NCBI GenBank assembly: GCA_900102235.1
Contig: FMVL01000007.1
Span: forward strand, 62,001-126,000
DNA length: 64,000 nucleotides
Source: Lachnospiraceae bacterium XBB2008
GTDB taxonomy: Bacteria; Bacillota; Clostridia; Lachnospirales; Lachnospiraceae
Reading direction: 5' to 3'
A program made the translations under genes and the position numbers. Below, one piece after another: positions 56,447 to 64,000 of this stretch. The notes beneath the pieces were generated by a model. The model did not search any database, was not told the origin of the DNA, and saw nothing but the letters and a program-made list of their open reading frames with translations. Position 1 is the first letter of the stretch, and each line of letters starts with the position of its first letter.

Positions 56447-57384
56447 ATGCGTTCTCCTCCTCTTCCGAATGCTTTGGGATATGTGATCTTCTCTATGAGC
56501 GGAACGATCAGATTACCGAGAATGATCGCATAGCTGACGCCCTCCGCCGAGGGACCGAATATCCTGAATATACCTGTCATTATCCCTAAGAATATGCCGA
56601 AGATATACTGACCGATCTTCGTAATGGGCCTGGTGGTATAGTCGGTAGCCATGAAGAATGCACCGAGCATGAGTCCGCCGCCCGCAAGCTGAGCGGACAG
56701 ATACGCCGGATCAAATCCGTGTCCGCCGAAGATCAGGATAAATACCGCAAAAGATAAGATATACATTCCGGGGATCCTCAGATCGATGACACCCAGAAGT
56801 ATCAGGAAGCATGCACCCACCACGATCGCGATCATGCTGGTCTCGCCTATCGTACCCGATGTACGGCCGATGATCATGTTCATGATATTAACGCTCTGTC
56901 CTGATTTGATCAGTGCAAGCGGAGTAGCGCCCGAAAGGCCGTCCCCGATATCCGGGAAGTTCGTCATTATCCTGGTAAAACTGAGGATAAGGAAACATCT
57001 TGCGCCGAGAGCGGGATTCATGAAGTTCTGACCTATTCCGCCAAAGAGCATCTTAACGATGAGGATCGCAAATACACCGCCTATGATACCGATCCACCAG
57101 GGTGCGGTGGCGGGCAGATTAAGCGCGAGCAAAAGCCCCGTTACAACTGCGGACAGATCACCTATGGTGACGGGCTTCTTTAACAGCAGTTCATATACAA
57201 GTTCGGTAAGAACGGTAGTGGCCACGCATATAAGGATATGTATGAGCGCCCAGACTCCGAAATTATAGATACCGAAACCTGCAGCGGGAAGCAGCGCTAT
57301 TATGACCGCTCCCATGATCTGGCTGGTAGTCACGCGAGATCTTACATGGGGATTGGATGATACTTTCAGCATTTCCGTACTCAT
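56443..57384 (-). CDS. rnfD: Rnf complex membrane subunit RnfD
   Basis: A 313-residue protein with about eight or more membrane segments. The GLSGATPLALIK segment carries the covalent FMN threonine (T154); FGGIGQNFMNPALGARCFL and the C-terminal ILGNLIVPLIEKITYPKAFG are typical. It helps couple electron flow to ion movement. Overlaps rnfC and rnfG by four bases each. Confidence 0.95.
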   Translation of the reverse strand: MSTEMLKVSSNPHVRSRVTTSQIMGAVIIALLPAAGFGIYNFGVWALIHILICVATTVLTELVYELLLKKPVTIGDLSAVVTGLLLALNLPATAPWWIGIIGGVFAILIVKMLFGGIGQNFMNPALGARCFLILSFTRIMTNFPDIGDGLSGATPLALIKSGQSVNIMNMIIGRTSGTIGETSMIAIVVGACFLILLGVIDLRIPGMYILSFAVFILIFGGHGFDPAYLSAQLAGGGLMLGAFFMATDYTTRPITKIGQYIFGIFLGIMTGIFRIFGPSAEGVSYAIILGNLIVPLIEKITYPKAFGRGGERI

Positions 57385-58748
57385 TTCTTCTCCTCCCCTT
57401 TTTTCTTATCTTCTTCCGCCTTGGCTGCGGCTCTTTTCTTCTGCTCTGCCATCTCGATCTTGCGCATGGACTTGATCGACTGAGTAAGAGGCCGCTTGGC
57501 GGGACATACGAAGCTGCAGCATCCGCATTCGCAGCATTCCATGCCGCCCAAAGCAACAAACTTCTCATTGTCGTAATGTTCCGCACATTCGGCAAGCACC
57601 TTGGGCATCACACGTCCGGGGCATACCTCGACGCATCGTCCGCAATTGATGCATGCGGAAGGCTCCATGGCAGATACATCATCCTTGGTCAGGCACAGCA
57701 ATGCCGATGCTGTTTTGGTAGTCGGAAGATCGAGTTCAAAGATACCGAAGCCCATCATGGGACCGCCGGATATTATCTTGACGGATTCTTCCTTGAATCC
57801 GCCTGCAGCATCGATAAGTTCGTGATAATTGGTACCGATATGTACCCGGAAATTGCAGGGATCGGCTATGGCATCGCCTGTTACCGTTACTATCCTCTCC
57901 ATAAGAGGCTTCCGGTTGATAACGGCATTATGAATGGCTACAACGGTATCGACATTATCGACTATGCACCCCGCATCGGCAGGGAGCATGGAAGAATTGA
58001 TGGCACGCCCGGTAGTCGCATATATCAGCTGACGCTCGGCGCCCTGAGGATACTTGGTCTTTAAGGCTTTGACATATATCCTCGGTTCATCGCCGATAAG
58101 TGATTTCATGAGCGCGATACAGTCTTTCTTATTATCCTCAATGGCAATGATCCCGCGCGCATTGTCAAACAGAGAAAGCATCACCTTCAGACCGCTGATC
58201 ACCTTCTCGGGCTCCTCGATCATGCGTCGGTAATCACTGGTCAGATAAGGCTCACACTCGGCACCGTTTACGATGCAGTACTCGATCTTGTCGGGTTCCT
58301 TGGGAGAAAGCTTTACATGCGTGGGGAAACCTGCACCTCCCATACCGACAACGCCCGCTTCGCGAACACAGTTTATGATCTCCTCTTTCGTCATCTCCTC
58401 GAGAGGAACCGGATCGGGGTACTCTACTTCCGTGTACTCATTATCATTTTCAATAACGATACTTAAGGGAAGATCTCCGGTGACCACGCGTCTGGGCTCT
58501 ATGGCTTTGACTGTGCCGGAAACCGTAGAATAAATAGGGGCAGAGACAAATCCTCCTGCTTCGGCAATAAGCTGCCCGCGAAGCACATGATCGCCTTTTT
58601 CTACGACAGGCTTTGCAGGAGCACCAATATGCTGACTCATGGGATAAACAAGATCCCCCTTCGGGAGATAGTCTTTGATCGGCTTATCTTTCGATAATGC
58701 TTTGCCGTCAAAAGGATGAATGCCGCCCGTGAAAGTATATCTGGCCAT
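57381..58748 (-). CDS. rnfC: Rnf complex NADH-binding subunit RnfC
   Basis: First gene of the rnfCDGEAB operon. The 455 residues include GGIHPFDGKALSKDKPIKDYLPKGD at the N-terminus, the flavin/NADH fold (GVVGMGGAGFPTHVK, NGAECEPYLTSDYRRM) and two 4Fe-4S motifs (CINCGRCVEVCPGRV, CCECGCCSFVCPAKRPL). A K/E/A-rich tail ends the protein. AAAGGG lies before the start. The complex conserves energy as an H+ or Na+ gradient while oxidising reduced ferredoxin with NAD+. Confidence 0.96.
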   Translation of the reverse strand: MARYTFTGGIHPFDGKALSKDKPIKDYLPKGDLVYPMSQHIGAPAKPVVEKGDHVLRGQLIAEAGGFVSAPIYSTVSGTVKAIEPRRVVTGDLPLSIVIENDNEYTEVEYPDPVPLEEMTKEEIINCVREAGVVGMGGAGFPTHVKLSPKEPDKIEYCIVNGAECEPYLTSDYRRMIEEPEKVISGLKVMLSLFDNARGIIAIEDNKKDCIALMKSLIGDEPRIYVKALKTKYPQGAERQLIYATTGRAINSSMLPADAGCIVDNVDTVVAIHNAVINRKPLMERIVTVTGDAIADPCNFRVHIGTNYHELIDAAGGFKEESVKIISGGPMMGFGIFELDLPTTKTASALLCLTKDDVSAMEPSACINCGRCVEVCPGRVMPKVLAECAEHYDNEKFVALGGMECCECGCCSFVCPAKRPLTQSIKSMRKIEMAEQKKRAAAKAEEDKKKGEEKK

Positions 58749-58823
58749 AATATGATCCCTTTCATAGATTTCGTTACCGTCCTGCCAAAATCACATATCG
58801 GCGAACAGTAACGACCACAGATT

Positions 58824-58852
58824 ATTTTACCTTAATTGATCAAATATATCCA
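58824..58852 (-). promoter_or_regulatory. Candidate promoter of the rnf operon
   Basis: Minus-strand TGGATA, 17 bases, TAAAAT, about 75 bases before rnfC. The -35 box is a moderate match. The 158-base divergent region with the exonuclease gene shows no other clear element. Confidence 0.35.
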
Positions 58853-58906
58853 CAAGTCATATCAGAAAAAACATACATTTGAAAAATAATATGATAGAAT
58901 AAACGC

Positions 58907-60010
58907 ATGAATATTATAACCAAGCAGTTCAAAGACCTTGATCTCAAATATGATCTGAGTCATATAGCTCCGCTGGAAGATATCCTTTTTATCGATATCG
59001 AGACCACAGGGTTTTCTCCGGCTGCAACCGTTCTGTACATGATAGGCTGCGCCTATTATGACGGCATCACTTTCAGCTGCAAACAGTTTTTTGCCGAAAA
59101 GCCCGAAGAAGAGCCCGAAATACTCAAGACTTTTCTGGATTCGGTCAGAAAATACAAAGTCCTGATCCATTTCAACGGAAACAATTTTGATATCCCTTAT
59201 ATTCAGGAAAAATGCAAGAAATACGGTTTCCCCTGCCCGCTTTACAGCATGGTGGGAATAGACCTGTATAAGAGGATCTCTCCTTACAAGAATTTCCTTA
59301 AGGTCCCCAACTGCAAGCAAAAAACGATCGAACAGTATCTCGGGATAGACCGCAGGGATGAGATGAACGGCGGAGAACTTGTCGGAGTTTATCAGGAATA
59401 TGTCACTCACTTCGATGTGGACGCTCTTACCAAACTTCTGATCCACAACGAGGAAGACATCCGCGGCATGATCGAGATCACTCCGATCCTCGCATATTCG
59501 GAGATCTTCAAAGAAAAGCTGACCGTCACAAAGGTCAGCATGGATAAATATTCCGATCACCAGGGCGATGAAAAAGCGGAACTGGTGATGAAGATCAAAC
59601 TCCCCGCTGCTCTTCCGCAGTCGATCACGCACATGGCCTTAGGATGCTATTTCAAGGGCGAAGGGAAAGAAGGTATCCTCAAAGTACCCGTTTATGCAGG
59701 CGAGCTTAAATACTTCTACGCCAACTACAAGGATTACTATTATCTCCCCGAAGAGGATGAGGCACTCCACAAATCCGTTGCTTCATTTGTGGACAAGGAT
59801 CACCGGGTTCAGGCTCAGGCTTCCAACTGCTATACACGCGTGGAATCGATATTCGTGCCCGAATGGGATTTATCATTCACCCCCTTCTACAAGAAGGACT
59901 ATCTGAGCAAGGAAATATTCCTTGAGATGACGGATGAGCGTAAGAAAGACCGCGAATTCTTCTCGGACTATGCATCGCACGTCCTCGGTTTCATCAGCAC
60001 TCTTACCTGA
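58907..60010 (+). CDS. DEDD-type exonuclease / RNase H-like protein (YprB family)
   Basis: The N-terminal 180 residues form an RNase-H-like exonuclease fold with ILFIDIETTG (D, E), HFNGNNFDIPYIQEKC (D) and LLIHNEEDIRGM (D), the acidic residues expected for two-metal catalysis. It matches YprB-like proteins that are often fused to helicases; here it stands alone. The C-terminal part is beta-rich and not assigned. The likely role is RNA or DNA 3' processing. It is divergent from the rnf operon. Confidence 0.8.
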   Translation: MNIITKQFKDLDLKYDLSHIAPLEDILFIDIETTGFSPAATVLYMIGCAYYDGITFSCKQFFAEKPEEEPEILKTFLDSVRKYKVLIHFNGNNFDIPYIQEKCKKYGFPCPLYSMVGIDLYKRISPYKNFLKVPNCKQKTIEQYLGIDRRDEMNGGELVGVYQEYVTHFDVDALTKLLIHNEEDIRGMIEITPILAYSEIFKEKLTVTKVSMDKYSDHQGDEKAELVMKIKLPAALPQSITHMALGCYFKGEGKEGILKVPVYAGELKYFYANYKDYYYLPEEDEALHKSVASFVDKDHRVQAQASNCYTRVESIFVPEWDLSFTPFYKKDYLSKEIFLEMTDERKKDREFFSDYASHVLGFISTLT

Positions 60011-60153
60011 TATATGCTCTGGTGGCTATATCTACGGAGTCTGCGTCCCCTCCGAAAAGCTCTCCTTTCGGCACTTATAAAATAACTCCCTTTTTACAAA
60101 AGTGTGTCTATATGCTAAATTTCAAGTTATCTTTCCATTACCTATCAAAAGCT

Positions 60154-60707
60154 TTATCTTAGTTTAGCTAGCATAACTACATCGTGAAACTCACGTCCAA
60201 AAGGATAGTGGTGTAATACCCCTTCTTTTATATAACCATTCTTTTCTAATACTCTTACCGAAGCCTGGTTATCAACCATAACCATTCCTTGAATTCTTGA
60301 TAATTCAAGTTCCTCCATACCAAATTTCGTTACAATTTGCACCGCTTCAGAAGCTAGACCACCCCCCAGAAAGCTTTCGCAAAATGATAGGAGATTTCTG
60401 CGTTTTGCTTCTTAATAAAGCCTCCAAGGTCAATACGACCAATAACCTGATTGCTTCTTTTTTCTCTAATACACCAGGTAAAAACAAGCTTTCTCTTCAG
60501 AAGTTTGTCATTTATATTATTTAGCCAATTGCTAATGTGTGGTTCTTTATCAAATAATGGAACACCCCCACCTAGATATCTTTGCACATCTTTGTCACGT
60601 AATATTTCAAAATATGCATTCATGTCTTCTCTTGTAAATGCGGTGAATATTAGTCGTTCAGTTTCCATCTTTGGAATCGATGAAAAATAAGAATTAAAAT
60701 CGCCCAT
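60154..60707 (-). pseudogene. GNAT N-acetyltransferase, split by a frameshift in a six-base homopolymer
   Basis: The N-terminal part (60354-60707, METERLIFTAFTREDMNAYF...VIGRIDLGGFIKKQNAEISYHFAKAFWG) and C-terminal part (from 60342, EAVQIVTKFGMEELELSRIQGMVMVDNQASVRVLEKNGYI) are two halves of a RimJ/RimL-type GNAT. They lie in different frames. The break is at a run of six G on the coding strand (60362-60367): adding one G gives FWGGGLASEAV, the expected acetyl-CoA-binding segment. Either a decayed gene, a phase-variable tract or a sequencing error. The region is more AT-rich than its neighbours, which suggests horizontal origin. The 143 bases at 60011-60153 before it hold nothing I recognise. 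Confidence 0.8.
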
Positions 60708-60790
60708 ATCTCTTTCTCCGTTGTTAACAAAATCGGAATTTTATTTGTCTATATTGTAAAACACACAAATGTAAAAAGGGAGTAAAATAA

Positions 60791-60816
60791 AAGGACTTCG
60801 GAAAACCGAAGTCCTT
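60791..60816 (-). terminator. Rho-independent terminator after cheR
   Basis: AAGGACTTCGG (60791-60801), loop AAAA and CCGAAGTCCTT (60806-60816) form a perfect 11-bp hairpin; on the minus strand it is followed by a T-rich run. It closes the cmk-ispH-rpsA-cheR transcript. Confidence 0.9.
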
Positions 60817-60833
60817 GTTTAACGTCTTTAGGT

Positions 60834-61619
60834 TTAATTCTCGGGTACACGATAGAAGAAAGATTCGGCTCTTTCAAAACCGCACTGCTTATACTGTACG
60901 ATCTGTTCTGTGGATCCGATAAAGAGCATTCCGCCCTTGACCAGTGAATCGGCAAACTTCTTGTAGATCTCAGCCTTAGCCTCTTCAGTAAAGTATATAA
61001 CGACATTACGGCATACTATCAGGTGATAATTCTCAAAATACTTATCCTTCAGAAGATTGTGCTGCTGGAAGGTTACACATCTCTTGATCTCATCAGATAT
61101 CTGATATGACTTACCGATCTGTGTAAAGTATTTTTTCTTATATTCAGCGGGAACACCGGCAATGCTCTTCTCATCATACAGACCGATCTTAGCCTGAGCC
61201 ATGACCTGTTTGTCGATATCGGTAGCTGTGATATGGATCTGATTAAGAGGAATGAACTTACTCAGACACATGACCAGCGAATAAGGCTCATCACCTGTGG
61301 AGCAGGCTGCACTCCAGATCTTCAGGTTCTTTCCGAACTTCTCTATGAGTTGAGGGAACACATTGGCCTCAAGGTATTTCCACTGTTCAGGATTACGATA
61401 GAATTCGGATACGTTGATAGTCAGGTAATTTACGAATTCTTCAAACTTTTCCTTATTCGTCTTAAGAAGCTGAACATATTTATCGTATCCGACTATCCCG
61501 TTTCTCTCGATCAGCGTATCGATACGACGCTTCATCTGACGTTCTTTATAGGCATTAAGATCTATCTTGGTAAGTTCATATACGGATTTCTTGAGCCATT
61601 CGTAATCAAATGCAGCCAT
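60834..61619 (-). CDS. cheR: Chemotaxis protein-glutamate methyltransferase CheR
   Basis: Methylates glutamates of chemoreceptors. The 261 residues show the N-terminal CheR helix bundle (YKERQMKRRIDTLIERNGIVGYDKYVQLL), the VNVSEFYRNPEQW loop, the SAM site WSAACSTGDEPYSLVMCL, FQQHNLLKDKYF and VCRNVVIYFTEEAKAEIY. No other che genes are close; the gene follows rpsA by 27 bases, a placement in a translation operon that is unusual. It is intact and well conserved, so probably functional with distant receptors, perhaps including the soluble PAS/MCP protein at 47909. Confidence 0.93.
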   Translation of the reverse strand: MAAFDYEWLKKSVYELTKIDLNAYKERQMKRRIDTLIERNGIVGYDKYVQLLKTNKEKFEEFVNYLTINVSEFYRNPEQWKYLEANVFPQLIEKFGKNLKIWSAACSTGDEPYSLVMCLSKFIPLNQIHITATDIDKQVMAQAKIGLYDEKSIAGVPAEYKKKYFTQIGKSYQISDEIKRCVTFQQHNLLKDKYFENYHLIVCRNVVIYFTEEAKAEIYKKFADSLVKGGMLFIGSTEQIVQYKQCGFERAESFFYRVPEN

Positions 61620-61646
61620 ACCATCAAGCCCTTCTTTCGAAAAGTA

Positions 61647-62873
61647 TTATTCAGCCGTATCTTCTGCAGGTGCTTCCTCTGCGGCTTCTTCTGCAGTTTC
61701 TTCTGCGGGAGCCTCTTCTGCTGCGGGAGCTTCCTCCTCAGCGTCCTGCTTAGCGATCTCTGCATCGATGTCTACGGATACAACATCTGCATCCTCATCT
61801 TCTGCCTCATCATCCGCAGGTGTGGGAGCGGTAAGGGCTCTTACACTCAGTGATATCTTATGAGCTTCGGCGCTGAAATCAACAACCTTGGCTGTGATCT
61901 CCTCACCAAGCTTAAGAACATCTGAAGGCTTCTCAACACGATCTCTGGAGATCTGTGAAACATGAAGCAGTGCATCTATTCCGTTCTCAAGTTCGATGAA
62001 AGCACCAAACTCGGTCATACGTGCTACATGGCCGGTAACAACCGAACCGATCGCATATTTCTCTTCAGCATCCTTCCAGGGATTCTCGTCATCAAACTTA
62101 CGTGACAGAGCGATCTTGGAACCGTTGATCTCTTTAACAAGAACCTTAACCTTATCTCCTGATTTAAATACTTTCTTGGGGTTCTCGATACGTCCCCAGC
62201 TCATCTCGGAAATATGAAGGAGTCCGTCTGCTCCGCCGAGATCTACGAAAGCACCGAAATCGGTTACATTCTTTACGGTACCCTCGATGATGTCACCGAC
62301 ATTCAGGGTCTCGAAAAGCTTTCTCTGGAGCTCAGCCTTCTCGGCTGCAATAAGCTGTCTGCGGTCACCGATATATCTGCGTCTTCTGGGATTATACTCG
62401 GTGATGACAAACTGTATCTCCTGATCCTTGTACTTGGAGAGGTCTCTCTCATAAGTATCGGATACAAGACTTGCAGGAATGAAGATCCTGACTTCATCAA
62501 CAACCACACTGAGGCCGCCCTCAAGTACCTGATTAACGGTAGCGGTAAGAACCTCCTGGTTGTTATAAGCTTCTTCGATACGCTTGTTTCCGCGATCTGC
62601 AGCCAGTCTCTTGTATGAAAGCAGAACCTGGCCTTCGCCATCGTTGACTTTGATGATCTTTACTTCCATCGTGTCGCCGACTTTGGCAACCGTAGTCAGG
62701 TCAGTACGTTCGTTGCTGTATTCGTTCTGTGTAAGAATACCGTCAGACTTGTATCCTATGTTGAGAACCATTTCTTCAGGCTTAACATCGATAACAGTAC
62801 CTTCAACTACCTCTCCTGTGTGTATTGTTTTAAAAGATTCGTCTAACATTTGTTCAAAAGTTAATTCTTCCAT
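61647..62873 (-). CDS. rpsA: Ribosomal protein S1 family (four S1 domains)
   Basis: The 408 residues comprise four S1 RNA-binding domains (starts near 18, 105, 190 and 275; e.g. GDIIEGTVKNVTDFGAFVDLGGADGLLHISEMSW and GSVVTGHVARMTEFGAFIEL) and a C-terminal acidic tail of A/E/P-rich repeats (about 355-408). Clostridial S1 proteins have four domains where E. coli has six. It overlaps ispH by 13 bases, as in many Clostridia where cmk, ispH and rpsA are linked. Confidence 0.92.
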   Translation of the reverse strand: MEELTFEQMLDESFKTIHTGEVVEGTVIDVKPEEMVLNIGYKSDGILTQNEYSNERTDLTTVAKVGDTMEVKIIKVNDGEGQVLLSYKRLAADRGNKRIEEAYNNQEVLTATVNQVLEGGLSVVVDEVRIFIPASLVSDTYERDLSKYKDQEIQFVITEYNPRRRRYIGDRRQLIAAEKAELQRKLFETLNVGDIIEGTVKNVTDFGAFVDLGGADGLLHISEMSWGRIENPKKVFKSGDKVKVLVKEINGSKIALSRKFDDENPWKDAEEKYAIGSVVTGHVARMTEFGAFIELENGIDALLHVSQISRDRVEKPSDVLKLGEEITAKVVDFSAEAHKISLSVRALTAPTPADDEAEDEDADVVSVDIDAEIAKQDAEEEAPAAEEAPAEETAEEAAEEAPAEDTAE

Positions 62874-63709
62874 TCTTTTTGAACCTCCTCAATAAGATTT
62901 TGCGGAGTAGACGCCCCCGCTGTAATACCCACCAGTCGAACAGATTTAGGTACTTCTAAATTCAAGTCATCCAGTGTTTCTATGAAATAGGTGTGCTCAC
63001 ATCTTGCGGCGCATATATCGTATAATTTCCGCGTATTTGAGGAATGCTTGCCACCTATGACTATCATAACGTCTGCTCTTGAAGCAAGGTCCTCAGCCTC
63101 GTTCTGACGCGTAAGAGTAGCGTTACAGATAGTATTCATAACATTAACATTATACTCTGACGATATCAGTATTTCAACTATATCTTCAAATTTCTTATGA
63201 TTAAAAGTAGTCTGCGAAACCAATGTTATCTGCCTGTCGGAAAGGGGTTTATACGATCGTGCCGCCTCGACGTTTTCGATGATCTGAACAGGCCCGTGAC
63301 ACCATCCCATTATCCCCTCTACTTCGGGGTGATCCGCAGAACCCAGTATCAGTATCTCTCCGCCGTTTTCGGACGCTTCCAGGACCGCATCATGTATCCT
63401 TTTCACAAAAGGACATGTGGTGTCGACTATCTCAAATCCGAGATCCGAGATCGTGTTGTATACTCCTTCGCTCACGCCATGTGAACGAATGACGATGACC
63501 GTATCCTTCGGATCAAGATTTTTAAGTTCCTCAAGGTCATTTACAATGTCGACTCCGCGCTCTTTCAGATCGTTCACCACGGATTCGTTGTGGATTATCG
63601 GACCGAAGGTATATATTTTCTTATCGCTTTCGCTGAGTTCATAGACCGTATCTACTGCCAGCTTTACCCCGAAACAGAAGCCGGCCGATCTGGCGGTTAT
63701 CACTTCCAT
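62861..63709 (-). CDS. ispH: 4-hydroxy-3-methylbut-2-enyl diphosphate reductase
   Basis: Final step of the MEP isoprenoid pathway; a 4Fe-4S enzyme. The three cluster cysteines sit in SAGFCFGVKLAVD, VDTTCPFVKRIH and MNTICNATLTRQNEA. FGPIIHNESVVNDL and SHGVSEGVYN are further landmarks. It starts three bases after the cmk stop and overlaps rpsA. The 282-residue length is normal; this is the stand-alone form, without an rpsA fusion. Confidence 0.95.
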   Translation of the reverse strand: MEVITARSAGFCFGVKLAVDTVYELSESDKKIYTFGPIIHNESVVNDLKERGVDIVNDLEELKNLDPKDTVIVIRSHGVSEGVYNTISDLGFEIVDTTCPFVKRIHDAVLEASENGGEILILGSADHPEVEGIMGWCHGPVQIIENVEAARSYKPLSDRQITLVSQTTFNHKKFEDIVEILISSEYNVNVMNTICNATLTRQNEAEDLASRADVMIVIGGKHSSNTRKLYDICAARCEHTYFIETLDDLNLEVPKSVRLVGITAGASTPQNLIEEVQKEWKN

Positions 63710-63712
63710 GGC

Positions 63713-64000
63713 TTATTTCCCCTGCACCTCGGAAGCCAGTTCCATGATCCTGTCCGTGACCTCCTCAATCGTCATATATGACGAATCAACAAGGATCGCA
63801 TCTTCGGCCTGCTTAAGAGGAGCTATCTCGCGGTTCATGTCGCGCTCATCGCGATCTATGATATCCTTTTCGATCACATCCAGATCCGGTGTCTCCCCCT
63901 TGGCGACCAGTTCATCATAGCGTCTTTTGGCTCTTACCGCACTCGATGCGGTAAGATATATCTTGAGTTCGGCATCGGGAAGGACACATGTACCTATATC
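63713..64000 (-). CDS. cmk: Cytidylate kinase, C-terminal part (cut by window end)
   Basis: The 95 visible residues begin DIGTCVLPDAELKIYLTASS and continue AVRAKRRYDEL, ending DAILVDSSYMTIEEVTDRIM. This matches the C-terminal third of CMP kinase (the GRDIGT-V-P segment, the RAKRR lid and the DSS-x(3)-IEEV end). The 5' part lies beyond position 64000. It is the first visible gene of the cmk-ispH-rpsA-cheR transcript. Confidence 0.93.
   Translation of the reverse strand, partial: DIGTCVLPDAELKIYLTASSAVRAKRRYDELVAKGETPDLDVIEKDIIDRDERDMNREIAPLKQAEDAILVDSSYMTIEEVTDRIMELASEVQGK

Noticed and set aside
58862-59632. A 256-codon minus-strand open frame over the exonuclease gene
   Set aside because: The plus-strand gene has conserved acidic residues and a promoter-side start; the opposite frame resembles nothing.
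60011-60153. A terminator or small RNA after the exonuclease gene
   Set aside because: CCGAAA/TTTCGG gives only a six-base stem without a direct T-run, so it was not called.
61650-61810. Repeated A/E/P-rich codons at the rpsA end as a DNA repeat array
   Set aside because: They encode the acidic tail of S1 and are not a separate repeat element or CRISPR-like array.

Overview
The window reads as a chromosomal segment of a low-to-mid GC, Gram-positive, anaerobic, flagellated Clostridia-type bacterium, most likely a Lachnospiraceae member of the Butyrivibrio kind. This is an inference. It rests on the rnfCDGEAB ferredoxin:NAD+ oxidoreductase operon, GerW and DUF2953 genes, flagellins with Lachnospiraceae-like ends, a PocR-type hybrid kinase, GH26-like, GH3 and GH43 enzymes with a GPH sugar symporter, and the ruvAB-zapA-U32-FtsW-PBP order. 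The sequence is densely coded, with no stretch over 300 bases lacking a gene. I see no insertion sequence, prophage or CRISPR array.

Layout. 1-4.6 kb: an LRR-fragment protein, a GH26-like glycosidase, a secreted protein with an MltG-type tail, and a PrsW-like membrane protease. 4.6-8.6 kb: a flagellin operon read leftward from a sigma-28-like promoter, consisting of an ordinary flagellin, a CpXC-type zinc-ribbon protein, and a 668-residue flagellin carrying a gluzincin (HEMTH...E) protease domain, i.e. a flagellinolysin-type proteolytic flagellin. 8.6-11.2 kb: a J-domain protein, GerW, a DUF2953 protein and an unknown small protein. 11.3-12.4 kb: an HD-GYP protein whose HD pair reads YD. 12.4-22.8 kb: a cell-envelope and housekeeping run (PBP, FtsW/RodA, U32 protein, ZapA, RuvB, RuvA, Gx transporter, NusG-II protein), headed by a GH13 protein that has lost its catalytic residues.

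22.8-33.2 kb: a DUF1292 gene behind a hairpin that reaches its ribosome-binding site, leuS translationally coupled to a PocR hybrid kinase, an EF-G paralogue with an altered G4 motif, and tyrA-aroA. 33.2-39.4 kb: a sugar-use operon (GH43, AlkZ-related protein, GH3, GPH symporter). 39.4-47.8 kb: PFL-family protein, ACT protein, WalJ-like hydrolase, FtsA-like ATPase, coaE, polA and a small zinc-finger membrane protein. 47.9-53.6 kb: a PAS/MCP sensor, a flavin-binding-type protein, a CapA chimera, a zinc-ribbon membrane protein and tRNA-Leu(CAA). 53.6-58.7 kb: the complete Rnf operon. 58.9-64 kb: a DEDD exonuclease, a frameshifted AT-rich acetyltransferase, and cheR-rpsA-ispH-cmk, with cmk cut by the window end.

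The most striking items are the proteolytic flagellin in its three-gene operon and the GH13 protein with all four catalytic regions degraded. Next come the hairpin over the DUF1292 ribosome-binding site, the Fn3-Ig-CapA chimera without a secretion signal, and the Cys-rich RnfE tail. All functional statements rest on reading motifs by eye; no database search was run.
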